Shown in pieces: positions 23,585-31,496 of a DNA stretch of 50,843 nucleotides. This DNA comes from Candidatus Cloacimonadota bacterium. Its GTDB lineage: Bacteria; Cloacimonadota; Cloacimonadia; Cloacimonadales; TCS61. The stretch is taken from contig JAIPGO010000017.1 in NCBI GenBank assembly GCA_021736135.1, positions 1 through 50,843 of the forward strand, read 5' to 3'. A program made the translations under genes and the position numbers. The notes beneath the pieces were generated by a model. The model ran no database searches. It saw only the letters and a list, made by a program, of their open reading frames with translations, and had not been told where the DNA came from. How positions within the stretch are numbered: the first letter of the stretch is position 1; each line of letters starts with the position of its first letter.

Positions 23585-25696
23585 ATGAGGAATAAAATTT
23601 ATCTGTTTATTATAATTTTACTGGTTTTTATGCAGCTTAAGGCAATAGATGCACCGCAGGCAGAACGCAATCCCTATACTTTTGAACTACATGGCACTCA
23701 GCTTTCCGATGATTACCAATGGCTGAAAGATAAAGCGCGCACTGACCCAAAGGTTATGGCATACCTGGAAGAAGAAAATAAATATACCGAAATGATGACA
23801 TATTCTTCGCTGGGTTTACAGGACACTCTTTACAAGGAATTTCGCAACCGTATTCCTGATGAAGATATCACGGTTCCCTACAGACTGGGAAACTACTGGT
23901 ATTATTCCCGCGAAGACAAAGATGCCCAATACAGGAAATACTGCCGTAAATACCTGTCACTTGCTAATCCTGAAAATATCTATCTGGACGTGGATAAACT
24001 GGCTGCCGGCAGGGAATATCTTAACGTTAATAACCTGAAGATCTCGCCGGATGAAACAATGCTGGCATATCTGGCTGATTATGATGGTTCCGAAAATTAT
24101 ACTTTTTACGTGAAAGACCTTGTCAGCGGTAATCTGCTGCCGGATAGTCTCTATATGGTGGACGATATCTGCTGGGCAAATGACAATAAGACCATTTTCT
24201 TCTGCACGATTGATGAAGCCGGCAGAACTGATAAAGTCTGGCGTCACACCCTGGGCAACGCTTTTTCAGAAGATGATCTGGTATATGAGGAACCGGATGA
24301 ATCTTTTTATGCCTATGTGGATCGCACTAAAAGCGGTAAATTCATCATCATCGGCACTTCTTCCAAAACCAGCTCGGAAATGAGATTTTTTCCGGCTGAT
24401 GATCCCCGGGCAGAACCCCGTCTCGTGGAACCACGCCGACCGGATATCCAGTATTATCTCACGCATCACGAAAACGAATTTCTGGTCAGTACGAACGAAA
24501 ATGCCCCGGATTATAAACTTATGCGCGTCAGTGATGCTGATCCCAGCCGGGAAAACTGGCAGGAATTTATCCCTGCCCGGCAGAATATCAGCTTCAATTT
24601 TGATGTCTTTAAAACCCATCTGGTTCTTTATGAAACTGAAAACTACCAGGACCGCATCCGTATCATCAGTTTTGAAGATAACGAAGACTACAGCATCAAC
24701 CCTCCGAATCCTACCGCCAAGCTGTATTCCAGTACTATGCCGCAATATGACAGCGCCAGTTTCCGCTACCTGGTGGAATCAATGGAAGCGCCCTGGCAGC
24801 AGTTCGAATATAATTTCTCCGATAAAATGCAGAAGATAATCAAAGAACAGCAGGTTAATGATTATCAGCCTGGCAGATACGTTTCCCAGAGACTATATGC
24901 AACTGCTCCCGATGGTGAACAGATACCCATTTCCATTGTCTATAATGTCGAAAACTTTGCGCTTGATGGCACGCACCCCATGCTGCTCACCGGATACGGC
25001 GCTTATGGTGATAACAGTAATCCCTATTTTTCCGTTACCAAACTTAGTCTGCTCGATCGTGGATATAGCTGGGCAATTGCCCACGTCCGAGGTGGTGGTG
25101 AAATGGGCAGACGCTGGTATGACGAAGGCAGAATGCAGCATAAGAAAAACACGTTTACAGATTTTATCGCGGTCAGCGAGTTTTTAATAAATAATGATTA
25201 CACCAGACCTCAATTGCTTGTCATCGAAGGTGCCAGCGCCGGCGGTCTCCTCATCGGTGCCGTTAATAACATGCGCCCTGATCTTTTTGGAGTTGTCGTC
25301 GGTGATGTACCCTTCGTGGATATGATGAATACCATGCTTGATCCCACACTTTCGGCAACCGTCAGCGAATATGAGGAATGGGGCAATCCGCAGATCAAAG
25401 AAGAATTCGAATATATGTATTCATACTGTCCCTATTATAATGTGAAATCCCAGGATTATCCTAATACGCTATTATTAGGCGGTTTCTGGGATCCGCGCGT
25501 TAATTACTGGGAACCGGCAAAGCTGTGTGCTAAAATGCGGGTATTAAAGACCGATGATAATCTGCTGCTCCTGAAAATCTCCGATGCCGGGCATGGCGGC
25601 TCTTCCGGCAGATTCGATTATCTTAACGACATCGCCTTTGAATTTGCCTTTATTATTGACAGAATTAGACTTGCTCCGCAGAAACAGGATCAATAA
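23585..25696 (+). CDS. secreted S9A prolyl oligopeptidase / oligopeptidase B-like serine peptidase
   Basis: A 703-residue peptidase. Signal peptide residues are about 1-21 (MRNKIYLFIIILLVFMQLKA). A beta-propeller gate domain follows (to about 420; YQWLKDKARTDPKV at the start is typical). The alpha/beta-hydrolase domain has Ser551 (GASAGG), Asp636 (WDPRVNYWEPAK) and His670 (DAGHGG). Y-A-AYG and HVRGGGEMG form the oxyanion and S1 regions. Acting outside the cytoplasm, it would degrade peptides for this amino-acid-using organism (inference). The frame is open upstream to 23027 across the divergent gene; ATG 23585 is chosen because it exposes the signal peptide. Confidence 0.88.
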   Translation: MRNKIYLFIIILLVFMQLKAIDAPQAERNPYTFELHGTQLSDDYQWLKDKARTDPKVMAYLEEENKYTEMMTYSSLGLQDTLYKEFRNRIPDEDITVPYRLGNYWYYSREDKDAQYRKYCRKYLSLANPENIYLDVDKLAAGREYLNVNNLKISPDETMLAYLADYDGSENYTFYVKDLVSGNLLPDSLYMVDDICWANDNKTIFFCTIDEAGRTDKVWRHTLGNAFSEDDLVYEEPDESFYAYVDRTKSGKFIIIGTSSKTSSEMRFFPADDPRAEPRLVEPRRPDIQYYLTHHENEFLVSTNENAPDYKLMRVSDADPSRENWQEFIPARQNISFNFDVFKTHLVLYETENYQDRIRIISFEDNEDYSINPPNPTAKLYSSTMPQYDSASFRYLVESMEAPWQQFEYNFSDKMQKIIKEQQVNDYQPGRYVSQRLYATAPDGEQIPISIVYNVENFALDGTHPMLLTGYGAYGDNSNPYFSVTKLSLLDRGYSWAIAHVRGGGEMGRRWYDEGRMQHKKNTFTDFIAVSEFLINNDYTRPQLLVIEGASAGGLLIGAVNNMRPDLFGVVVGDVPFVDMMNTMLDPTLSATVSEYEEWGNPQIKEEFEYMYSYCPYYNVKSQDYPNTLLLGGFWDPRVNYWEPAKLCAKMRVLKTDDNLLLLKISDAGHGGSSGRFDYLNDIAFEFAFIIDRIRLAPQKQDQ

Positions 25697-25717
25697 GTTT
25701 ATTGTGAGGTATGAAAT

Positions 25718-28150
25718 TTGCAGTATCCTGTTATAGGTTACATAGATGGTTCATCACTGGTGCGGGTTACTCTTTCGCAGACTGCGGAATGCCGCTCTTT
25801 TGATGATGCCTGTTTCGCTATTACCGATGAACATGACAGCCCCGTCGAGATCATTGCCCTGGAGGCAAAACCTCGCAATCTTTACCTTACCGGAGATTTC
25901 TTCGACTGGAAAGTGCAGCCTGAAGGCAAGCTCCACTGGAATAAAAATGATCAGTACTATTTCTGTGACCTGCCGCGCAGCAGGGTCATGGGTAAACAGT
26001 TTAAATTCATTGAAAACAGCTATCTCTGGTATCCCGCAGAAGCAAATCTCGTCGTTAATGAAGAGCCCGGGGCTTTCCTCGCCAAGGGGTACATATTCTG
26101 CGATGAGAAAGTGCGTTTCATCCTCAAGCATAATACTTTCGGGTTTCGCAGTATTGAATTGGAACTGCACACCAAAACTTCCCTGCTGCCGGATATCATG
26201 TATTATCTCACCTTTCAGAAACATAACAGGATAGCTCTCATCAACCGCGATATCTTTAATCAACGGGAATACTATTACTCCGGAGACGACCTCGGTTTCA
26301 CCTGGTCAATGCAGGCAACAGTATTCCGACTCTGGAGTCCGGTAGCGGATAAAATGTCGCTTCTCCTTTTCCAGGATGCCGGATCAAAGCAGCCTTATCA
26401 AAAAATCGAAATGTCCCGGGCTGAAAAAGGTGTCTGGATTGCCGAGGTTCCCGGTAATTGGGAGAATTATTACTATCTCTACGAAATCACTATTGATGGT
26501 GCCACCTGGCAGCAGATCGACCCATACAGCCGCGCACTTGCCACGAATAGTACCCGTTCCCTGATATTTGATAAGGCGAAAACAGATCCGCACGGCTGGA
26601 AAGAACAAAAACAGCCTTTCCTTGATTCGCCTGCTGATGCTGTTATCTATGAACTGCACATTCGGGATTTCTCCATTGCTGAATCATGGCAGGGTAATGA
26701 ATTATACCGTGGAAAATATCTCGGTCTCACCTGGTCTGGCGAACTACAGTTAGAAGATAAAAAAGTTGTTATCGGACTGGCACACCTTAAAGAGCTTGGC
26801 GTCAACGTCATACAGCTTCTGCCGGTTTTTGATTTCAACACGGTGGATGAAACAGGTAAAGACCCTGCTAAATTGCGTAACTGGGGCTATGATCCTTATG
26901 CTTATAATGTTCCTGAAGGCAGCTATGCCACCAACCCCGCAGATGCCAGCCGGCTTCTTGAATTCAAAGAAATGGTCATGCATCTGCATAATAACGGTTT
27001 CAAGGTCGTGATGGACGTGGTTTATAATCACACTGCCAACGTTGGAGCACCCTTCTCCGTCTTTGATACCTTCATGCCGGAATATTTCTACCGCATGGAC
27101 CGTGCCGGACATTATACCAACGGCTCTGGCTGCGGTAATGAAATTGCCTCTGAAAAAGTCATGGTGCGCAAATATATTCTTGATTCCCTGCGTTACTGGA
27201 CGCAGGAATTTCAGATTGACGGTTTCCGCTTCGACCTGATGGGCTTAATTGACCTGAAAACCATGCAAATGGTCGTTAAAGAACTCAAGAAATTGAAAAA
27301 AGACATCCTTATTTACGGCGAACCCTGGGCTGGCGGTGCGTCTCCTTTAAAGAAACCCGCCATTAAAGGTACTCAGAAAAACAAAGGATTTGCCGTCTTT
27401 AACGATGATTTCAGGGACAGCCTGCGCGGAGATACCGATGGAATCGCCAAAGGCTGGGCGATGGGCGCTAATGCTCTCAAAGATGAAGTTATCAAAGGCA
27501 TTTTCGGCAGTATTGATAATTTTACTGCTCAACCCACAGAAACCATCAACTACGTCTCTGCCCATGATAATTACACCTGGTATGATAAACTCCTGCGCAG
27601 CACACCTGAGGTAGATGAAGAAACCCGCCATAAAATGGCTAAACTGGGTCTCGCCATTGTCATCACTTCTCAAGGTGTACCATTTCTCACTGCCGGCTCC
27701 GAATTCCTGCGCACTAAACGCGTTCCAGGGGTTCCCGAAGAAGATATCCGTAATTCCTATCGTGCCGGCGATGAGGTTAACCAGATAGACTGGGCTCGTA
27801 AAGCAGCTTATTACGAATTCTTCCAATACATCAAAAGGTTACTGGAAATCAGAAAGAACTATCAGGCTTTCAGACTGCCAACCGCGGCAGAGATCCGTGA
27901 CCGGATTTTTCTGATCACTGATGGCGTTCCACCCGAAGTTATAGCATATCTGATCAGCGGGAAAAATATCGAAACTGACCTCCTGATTATCCACAATCCA
28001 CAGCTTCTGCCGGTTAATATAAAACTGCCGGAAGGCATCTGGAAAATAATCTTCGATGACGAATTTGAACAAAGGAAACAACAGGCAACTCACATCGATA
28101 AAGAAATAACCGTTTCCCCGATCTCCACCACCATCCTCGAACTCGACTAA
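25718..28150 (+). CDS. pulA: type I pullulanase (GH13 debranching enzyme)
   Basis: An 810-residue GH13 enzyme with no signal peptide. The N-terminal 180 residues are a poorly conserved beta domain. A CBM48-like domain is at about 190-290 (TVFRLWSPVADKMSLLLF), then the catalytic barrel: VIYELHIRDFS, NWGYDPYAYNVPEGSY (type I pullulanase signature), VVMDVVYNHT, nucleophile Asp506 (DGFRFD), acid/base Glu535 (YGEPWAGG) and Asp617 (SAHDN). It hydrolyses alpha-1,6 bonds of glycogen or limit dextrins in the cytoplasm. It starts at TTG 25718 with GTGAGGT at 25704-25710, 21 bases after the peptidase; the ATG at 25711 is out of frame. Confidence 0.9.
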   Translation: MQYPVIGYIDGSSLVRVTLSQTAECRSFDDACFAITDEHDSPVEIIALEAKPRNLYLTGDFFDWKVQPEGKLHWNKNDQYYFCDLPRSRVMGKQFKFIENSYLWYPAEANLVVNEEPGAFLAKGYIFCDEKVRFILKHNTFGFRSIELELHTKTSLLPDIMYYLTFQKHNRIALINRDIFNQREYYYSGDDLGFTWSMQATVFRLWSPVADKMSLLLFQDAGSKQPYQKIEMSRAEKGVWIAEVPGNWENYYYLYEITIDGATWQQIDPYSRALATNSTRSLIFDKAKTDPHGWKEQKQPFLDSPADAVIYELHIRDFSIAESWQGNELYRGKYLGLTWSGELQLEDKKVVIGLAHLKELGVNVIQLLPVFDFNTVDETGKDPAKLRNWGYDPYAYNVPEGSYATNPADASRLLEFKEMVMHLHNNGFKVVMDVVYNHTANVGAPFSVFDTFMPEYFYRMDRAGHYTNGSGCGNEIASEKVMVRKYILDSLRYWTQEFQIDGFRFDLMGLIDLKTMQMVVKELKKLKKDILIYGEPWAGGASPLKKPAIKGTQKNKGFAVFNDDFRDSLRGDTDGIAKGWAMGANALKDEVIKGIFGSIDNFTAQPTETINYVSAHDNYTWYDKLLRSTPEVDEETRHKMAKLGLAIVITSQGVPFLTAGSEFLRTKRVPGVPEEDIRNSYRAGDEVNQIDWARKAAYYEFFQYIKRLLEIRKNYQAFRLPTAAEIRDRIFLITDGVPPEVIAYLISGKNIETDLLIIHNPQLLPVNIKLPEGIWKIIFDDEFEQRKQQATHIDKEITVSPISTTILELD

Positions 28151-28155
28151 GAAAA

Positions 28156-28207
28156 CCTTGCCCCAAAGCGAACAAAGTGAGTTTGGTGCAAAGAGAAAAC
28201 GCAATTT
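28156..28207 (+). repeat. 52-bp dispersed repeat B, copy 1
   Basis: This is identical over all 52 bases to 28401-28452. It includes CCAAAGCGAACAAAGTGAGTTTGG, whose ends CCAAA/TTTGG are complementary, and continues into CACGGA in both copies. It lies immediately after the pullulanase gene. Confidence 0.85.
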
Positions 28208-28400
28208 AAACCACGGACTACACTGACCACACGGAAATAAGAAAAAGATAACAACCCGAATAGAATCAATGTTTTTCCTCATCTGTGCCGTCCGTGGTTA
28301 AAAAATCTTCTAAAAATGATTAACAACAACTATCCCGGCAAGTGGACGTTCACCGTTCTCAGCATGGGGAATGAACACGACTCATAACCTTCCCTGCCCT

Positions 28401-28452
28401 CCTTGCCCCAAAGCGAACAAAGTGAGTTTGGTGCAAAGAGAAAACGCAATTT
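28401..28452 (+). repeat. 52-bp dispersed repeat B, copy 2
   Basis: An exact second copy, 245 bases downstream of the first. It is preceded at 28341-28380 by AGTGGACGTTC and GGGGAATGAACACGA, which are also found at the distant copy at 48451-48499, so the elements are mosaics of shared blocks. Confidence 0.85.
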
Positions 28453-28643
28453 TAGCCACGGATCACACCGATTCACAAGGATTTTTTCTTCAAAACGATT
28501 CACGACTAACGAATAACGATTTAATTCATCCGCTCCACCCAATTAAAACATTCCTCGTTAATCTTCAATTTTACATTTATCCGCAGATACACCCGATCAC
28601 TGATCACCGATTACTGTTCACTAATTTAGAATTTGCTTTCAAT

Positions 28644-28706
28644 CTTTTGTAGCTTAATCTTTCCAGATTAAGCATTTTGTGATCAAACTGGAAAGTTTGA
28701 ACTACG
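28644..28706 (+). repeat. structured dispersed repeat A, copy 1 (63 nt)
   Basis: It contains GCTTAATCT-TTCC-AGATTAAGC, a 9-bp perfect hairpin, then AAACT-GGA-AGTTT, a second hairpin. GTAG at the start and CTAC at the end are complementary, so the whole can fold as a three-way or cruciform structure. It is nearly identical to 30204-30265. Confidence 0.85.
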
Positions 28707-28880
28707 TTTCATAATCCAACAAACAGGCATCATCAACGCTGATGAGTCTATTGCCATAATACTCATAAGTAAGGTCAACAATCGTTCAGAAAGAAGGATT
28801 CAAGTATCCTCCCTTTCAACATCTACATTGTTTTCATTCTCCTTTGATCCAATTAATTAAGTCATCCTGAAAGAGGAGAA

Positions 28881-29287
28881 TTAATCAATATTAAGCTCAA
28901 AATTGTAATTATCATTACGTTTATTTATTTGATACTTGAATAACCAATATACATAGTAGTATTGAACAGAATTTTGTTTAATGATGGCTCGTTTAAATTC
29001 TTCAACTCTAGATGCAATATAATCCATATACAAATTTTCTAATTTCTTACCATTAATAATTAAAGTTATTTTTTAAAATCTAACTCAAAATCTTCATTTG
29101 TATTGTTTCTGACTGTCAATTTGCCAAAGACTTTATAGGAGATGGTTTCTGATTCATCATTTATCTGTCTAATTTTGTATATATCACAAGAAACAATATG
29201 ATTCTTATCTTCTACACTGGCAATGGGATCACATCCCGTTAGAAAAATAATGAACAACACTAATAAGTACAATATTTTATGTGACAT
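28881..29287 (-). pseudogene. small lipoprotein gene split by a frameshift at an A-run
   Basis: ATG 29287 opens a lipoprotein (lipobox FLTGC, Cys19) that stops at 29066 after 73 residues. The stop TAA immediately follows a run of six A (minus strand; T-run 29069-29074). One extra A would carry the frame on for about 62 more residues to TAA at 28881-28883 (ITLIINGKKLENLYMDYIASR and on), giving about 136 residues with uniform composition. So this is a frameshifted gene, a homopolymer sequencing error, or a slippage site. Function is unknown; it would be an outer- or inner-membrane lipoprotein. Downstream it borders the repeat-rich spacer. Confidence 0.55.
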
Positions 29288-29355
29288 TAATAATTCCTTT
29301 GATGCTGCATTCCTTTAAAGAAAGACTTGAAAATATCATTCATTTTGTTACACTC

Positions 29356-30057
29356 TTATTCTCCACAGTGTGCTGTAATCTTTGTCTTTGCTTCCAGTCT
29401 CAATATCTTCCGGTATTCATCTGCTTTCTCCCGGAATATACTTTTATATATTTTGTCAGTAAAATAAGGATATTTGAAATTTCCCATAGCTACATAATCC
29501 CTTAAAGCATCGGTAAAATCCTTACGGTAATTCTCATTCTTAAAATAGGTTATCACAAAATCTCTATCTCGCTGGTTAATATACTTTGTCCCGCCTCCTG
29601 TTCTCTGATTTATCGTGTCTATTACTATATCCCGTATCGTCTGTCTGAGCTCTTTGGCAACTTCACTTTCAACCAGAAGCATTCCAATGTTTAAGAAAGA
29701 TCGAAAGTCAAATATTCCCAGAAAAGGTGATTTTCTGTCTATTTCCATGTTAACGACATCAATGTCTCTAACAAAGGATTCTTTTACAGCTAATTTGAAA
29801 ATCTGCAATCGTTTAGCTCGCAAAACATTATAACCATTTTGATACAACTCAGATTTATGCTTATCCAGATATCGATCTATTGTCCTCTCGCTTACTTCAT
29901 AATATGCGGCTATCTGCTTTTTGCTGAATAGATAGCAGTCTTCAAACAATATTCCTTTAATGCCAAGCGCATTATTTATTTCAGAGAGAGCAAACTGGTT
30001 ATTGAATATGTTCTGACGGTCTATAGGTTAATCTACTAAAGTTTTAGCTGTTTCCAT
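29356..30057 (-). pseudogene. broken DNA-binding protein of the Fic/death-on-curing-associated antitoxin-like type
   Basis: The intact part (197 residues from ATG 29949) has a helix-turn-helix start, FSKKQIAAYYEVSERTIDRYL, then TINQRTGGGTKYINQRD and NYRKDFTDALRDYV. From memory this is a widespread family of about 300 residues often next to Fic/Doc toxins. Homologous sequence continues upstream: PIDRQNIFNNQFALSEIN reads in the same frame back to ATG 30057 (METAKTLVD), but an in-frame TAA at 30028-30030 interrupts it. The 3' end is also cut short, after LRLEAKTKI. Both ends are therefore damaged. No toxin gene is adjacent. Confidence 0.65.
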
Positions 30058-30203
30058 ACATCCTTCCACTTACATTGCTTGCCTGATTTTCCTTGCTTAA
30101 TTCCAAATCATCCATTACTTCTCCAATGTCAATCTCATCATCATCATTTCCCGTTCACGAATCACGAAACCACTATTCATCAGAATATTATCTGTCGTCA
30201 ATC

Positions 30204-30265
30204 CTTTTGTAGCTTAATCTTTCCAGATTAAGCATTTTATATCAAACTGGAAAGTTTGATCTACG
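30204..30265 (+). repeat. structured dispersed repeat A, copy 2 (62 nt)
   Basis: It matches 28644-28706 except for GTGATC versus ATATC in the spacer and GAAC versus GATC before the terminal CTACG. The change in the last block partly keeps pairing. The same double-hairpin architecture is preserved. Confidence 0.85.
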
Positions 30266-31250
30266 TCTTTAATATTATAAAACCTCGTGGCATAAAGATC
30301 ATCAACCATATTGTCCGGATCCTTCAGTAGGCGAGTTGCCAAAGGTAAAAAAGTAATCTTCCAAACGCGTACAAGATTGGATTCATTCACCTGTCTTTCC
30401 GTCCTTTAGTCTTTCCGTCATTCACTCTTATGGAGCAGGAATATTCAAAACCTGAAATGAATGATAAGAAAAAGATCCGGTAAATTGATAAAAGTAAACT
30501 ATAACAATAGTTCTAATTCAGGAAGATAACTGCAACAATATATTTTTTCGGATCAAAAAGCCTCAGCTTAGTCTCTCCTTGCTTGCCTTTAGGGCGGAAA
30601 ATGTATTTAAGATGATTTAATATAGTGTTTTAAGTGAGAAAAAATGGGAAAAAAGGGTGATTGAGAGTTAATACTGGAAGATTTACTAGGAAAGTTTTGA
30701 AATGAGTTAAATGTTCGTTTAAATTTTATGGGTTATGGATTAAGAGTGATGGGTTATGAGTTAAATTGCAATACTCCCTTGCAGGTGATAAATGAATTTT
30801 ACATTTTACATTTTACATTACTACTCTTCTTCCCATTTGCTTCTCACGTCTCACGTTTAACTCCTCACTCCTGAGCACAGTGAAGGCTCATTTGGAGTGC
30901 ATTAGCTCCCGCTAATGCCTGCGGCGGCAGCCGTAGATAAAATGGTAATACTCAGCAAATGATGATCCTCCCCCCGGTTTGTCTGATACTGAATGAGGCC
31001 ATCTCATAACCCGCTATTTTCTTATTAACCACTGAAGGCACTGAAAAGCACTGAAAAATAACTAACATATCCATACGGATCTTATCTCAAAACGATTCAC
31101 GACTCACGACTCACGATTCACGGCAACCGAGGTTGCACAATTTCACATCTTCGCATATTCAGGTGTCCGCCAGCGAACAGTCTGCCGAACGCCTGCGAAC
31201 AACAGGACAAGATTAAAATTACATAACTCCTTATATTTAGCGTTATTACG
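30266..31250. other. gene-free spacer with iterated short words
   Basis: No reading frame of coding character was found on either strand. The stretch holds iterated words: TCTTTCCGTC variants at 30398-30425, ATGGGTTATG variants at 30727-30764, TTTACATTT variants at 30799-30820, and TCACGA variants at 31093-31122. It also contains the hairpin GCATTAGC-TCCC-GCTAATGC at 30899-30918, followed by a GC-rich tail. It looks like decayed or repeat-colonised DNA between the broken DNA-binding gene and the sigma-54 promoter. Confidence 0.5.
30899..30918. repeat. 8-bp perfect hairpin in spacer
   Basis: GCATTAGC (30899-30906) and GCTAATGC (30911-30918) are complementary around TCCC. GCGGCGGCAGCCG follows. 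In size and loop it resembles the first hairpin of repeat A, though the sequence differs. Confidence 0.6.
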
Positions 31251-31253
31251 GTT

Positions 31254-31269
31254 TGGCACACTTTTTGCA
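31254..31269 (+). promoter_or_regulatory. sigma-54 (RpoN) promoter
   Basis: TGGCAC (31254-31259), five bases, then TTGCA (31265-31269). The GG and GC elements are exactly 10 bases apart, the strict -24/-12 spacing. The start site would be near 31281, about 22 nt before the ATG at 31303, which has GGAGG. It implies activation by an enhancer-binding protein; its binding sites were not identified. Confidence 0.8.
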
Positions 31270-31302
31270 TTAATACAGTCATATTGTGATATGGAGGTTA
31301 AG

Positions 31303-31380
31303 ATGAAAAGAAGTGAATTTATTTCTCGCTGGAATGAGAGAAGAACAAGATATTGTGCTTTTGGTAAAAAAAGCAGATAG
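31303..31380 (+). CDS. 25-residue basic peptide ORF under the sigma-54 promoter
   Basis: It begins MKRSEFISRWNERR and ends FGKKSR, with 9 Lys/Arg in 25 residues. The Shine-Dalgarno GGAGG (31293-31297) is 5 bases before the ATG, and the distance from the predicted transcription start is ideal. It has no recognised family. It may be a real small protein, a leader peptide coupled to the next ORFs, or the head of a decayed gene. Confidence 0.5.
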   Translation: MKRSEFISRWNERRTRYCAFGKKSR

Positions 31381-31384
31381 CAGG

Positions 31385-31441
31385 ATGCAAAGGCAGACAG
31401 GATACATGTGGAAGAAGATACTTTTCCTGTTTGTCATTTAG
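31385..31441 (+). CDS. 18-residue hydrophobic-tailed peptide ORF
   Basis: It reads MQRQTGYMWKKILFLFVI and starts 4 bases after the stop of the preceding small ORF, with AGG at 31382-31384 too close to the ATG for a strong site. A charged head and hydrophobic tail resemble a truncated signal peptide. Coding status is uncertain. Confidence 0.25.
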   Translation: MQRQTGYMWKKILFLFVI

Positions 31442-31496
31442 ATTCCTTAAAATAGTAATAGGTCTTAAAAAAAATAATAATTCACAGGAGGTAAAT

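Noticed and set aside
28156-28452. CRISPR array from the repeated 52-mer
   Set aside because: There are only two copies 245 bases apart with no regular spacers; the third copy is 20 kb away.
28151-31250. Insertion sequence or transposase in the repeat-rich region
   Set aside because: No transposase reading frame or paired terminal inverted repeats with target duplications were seen.
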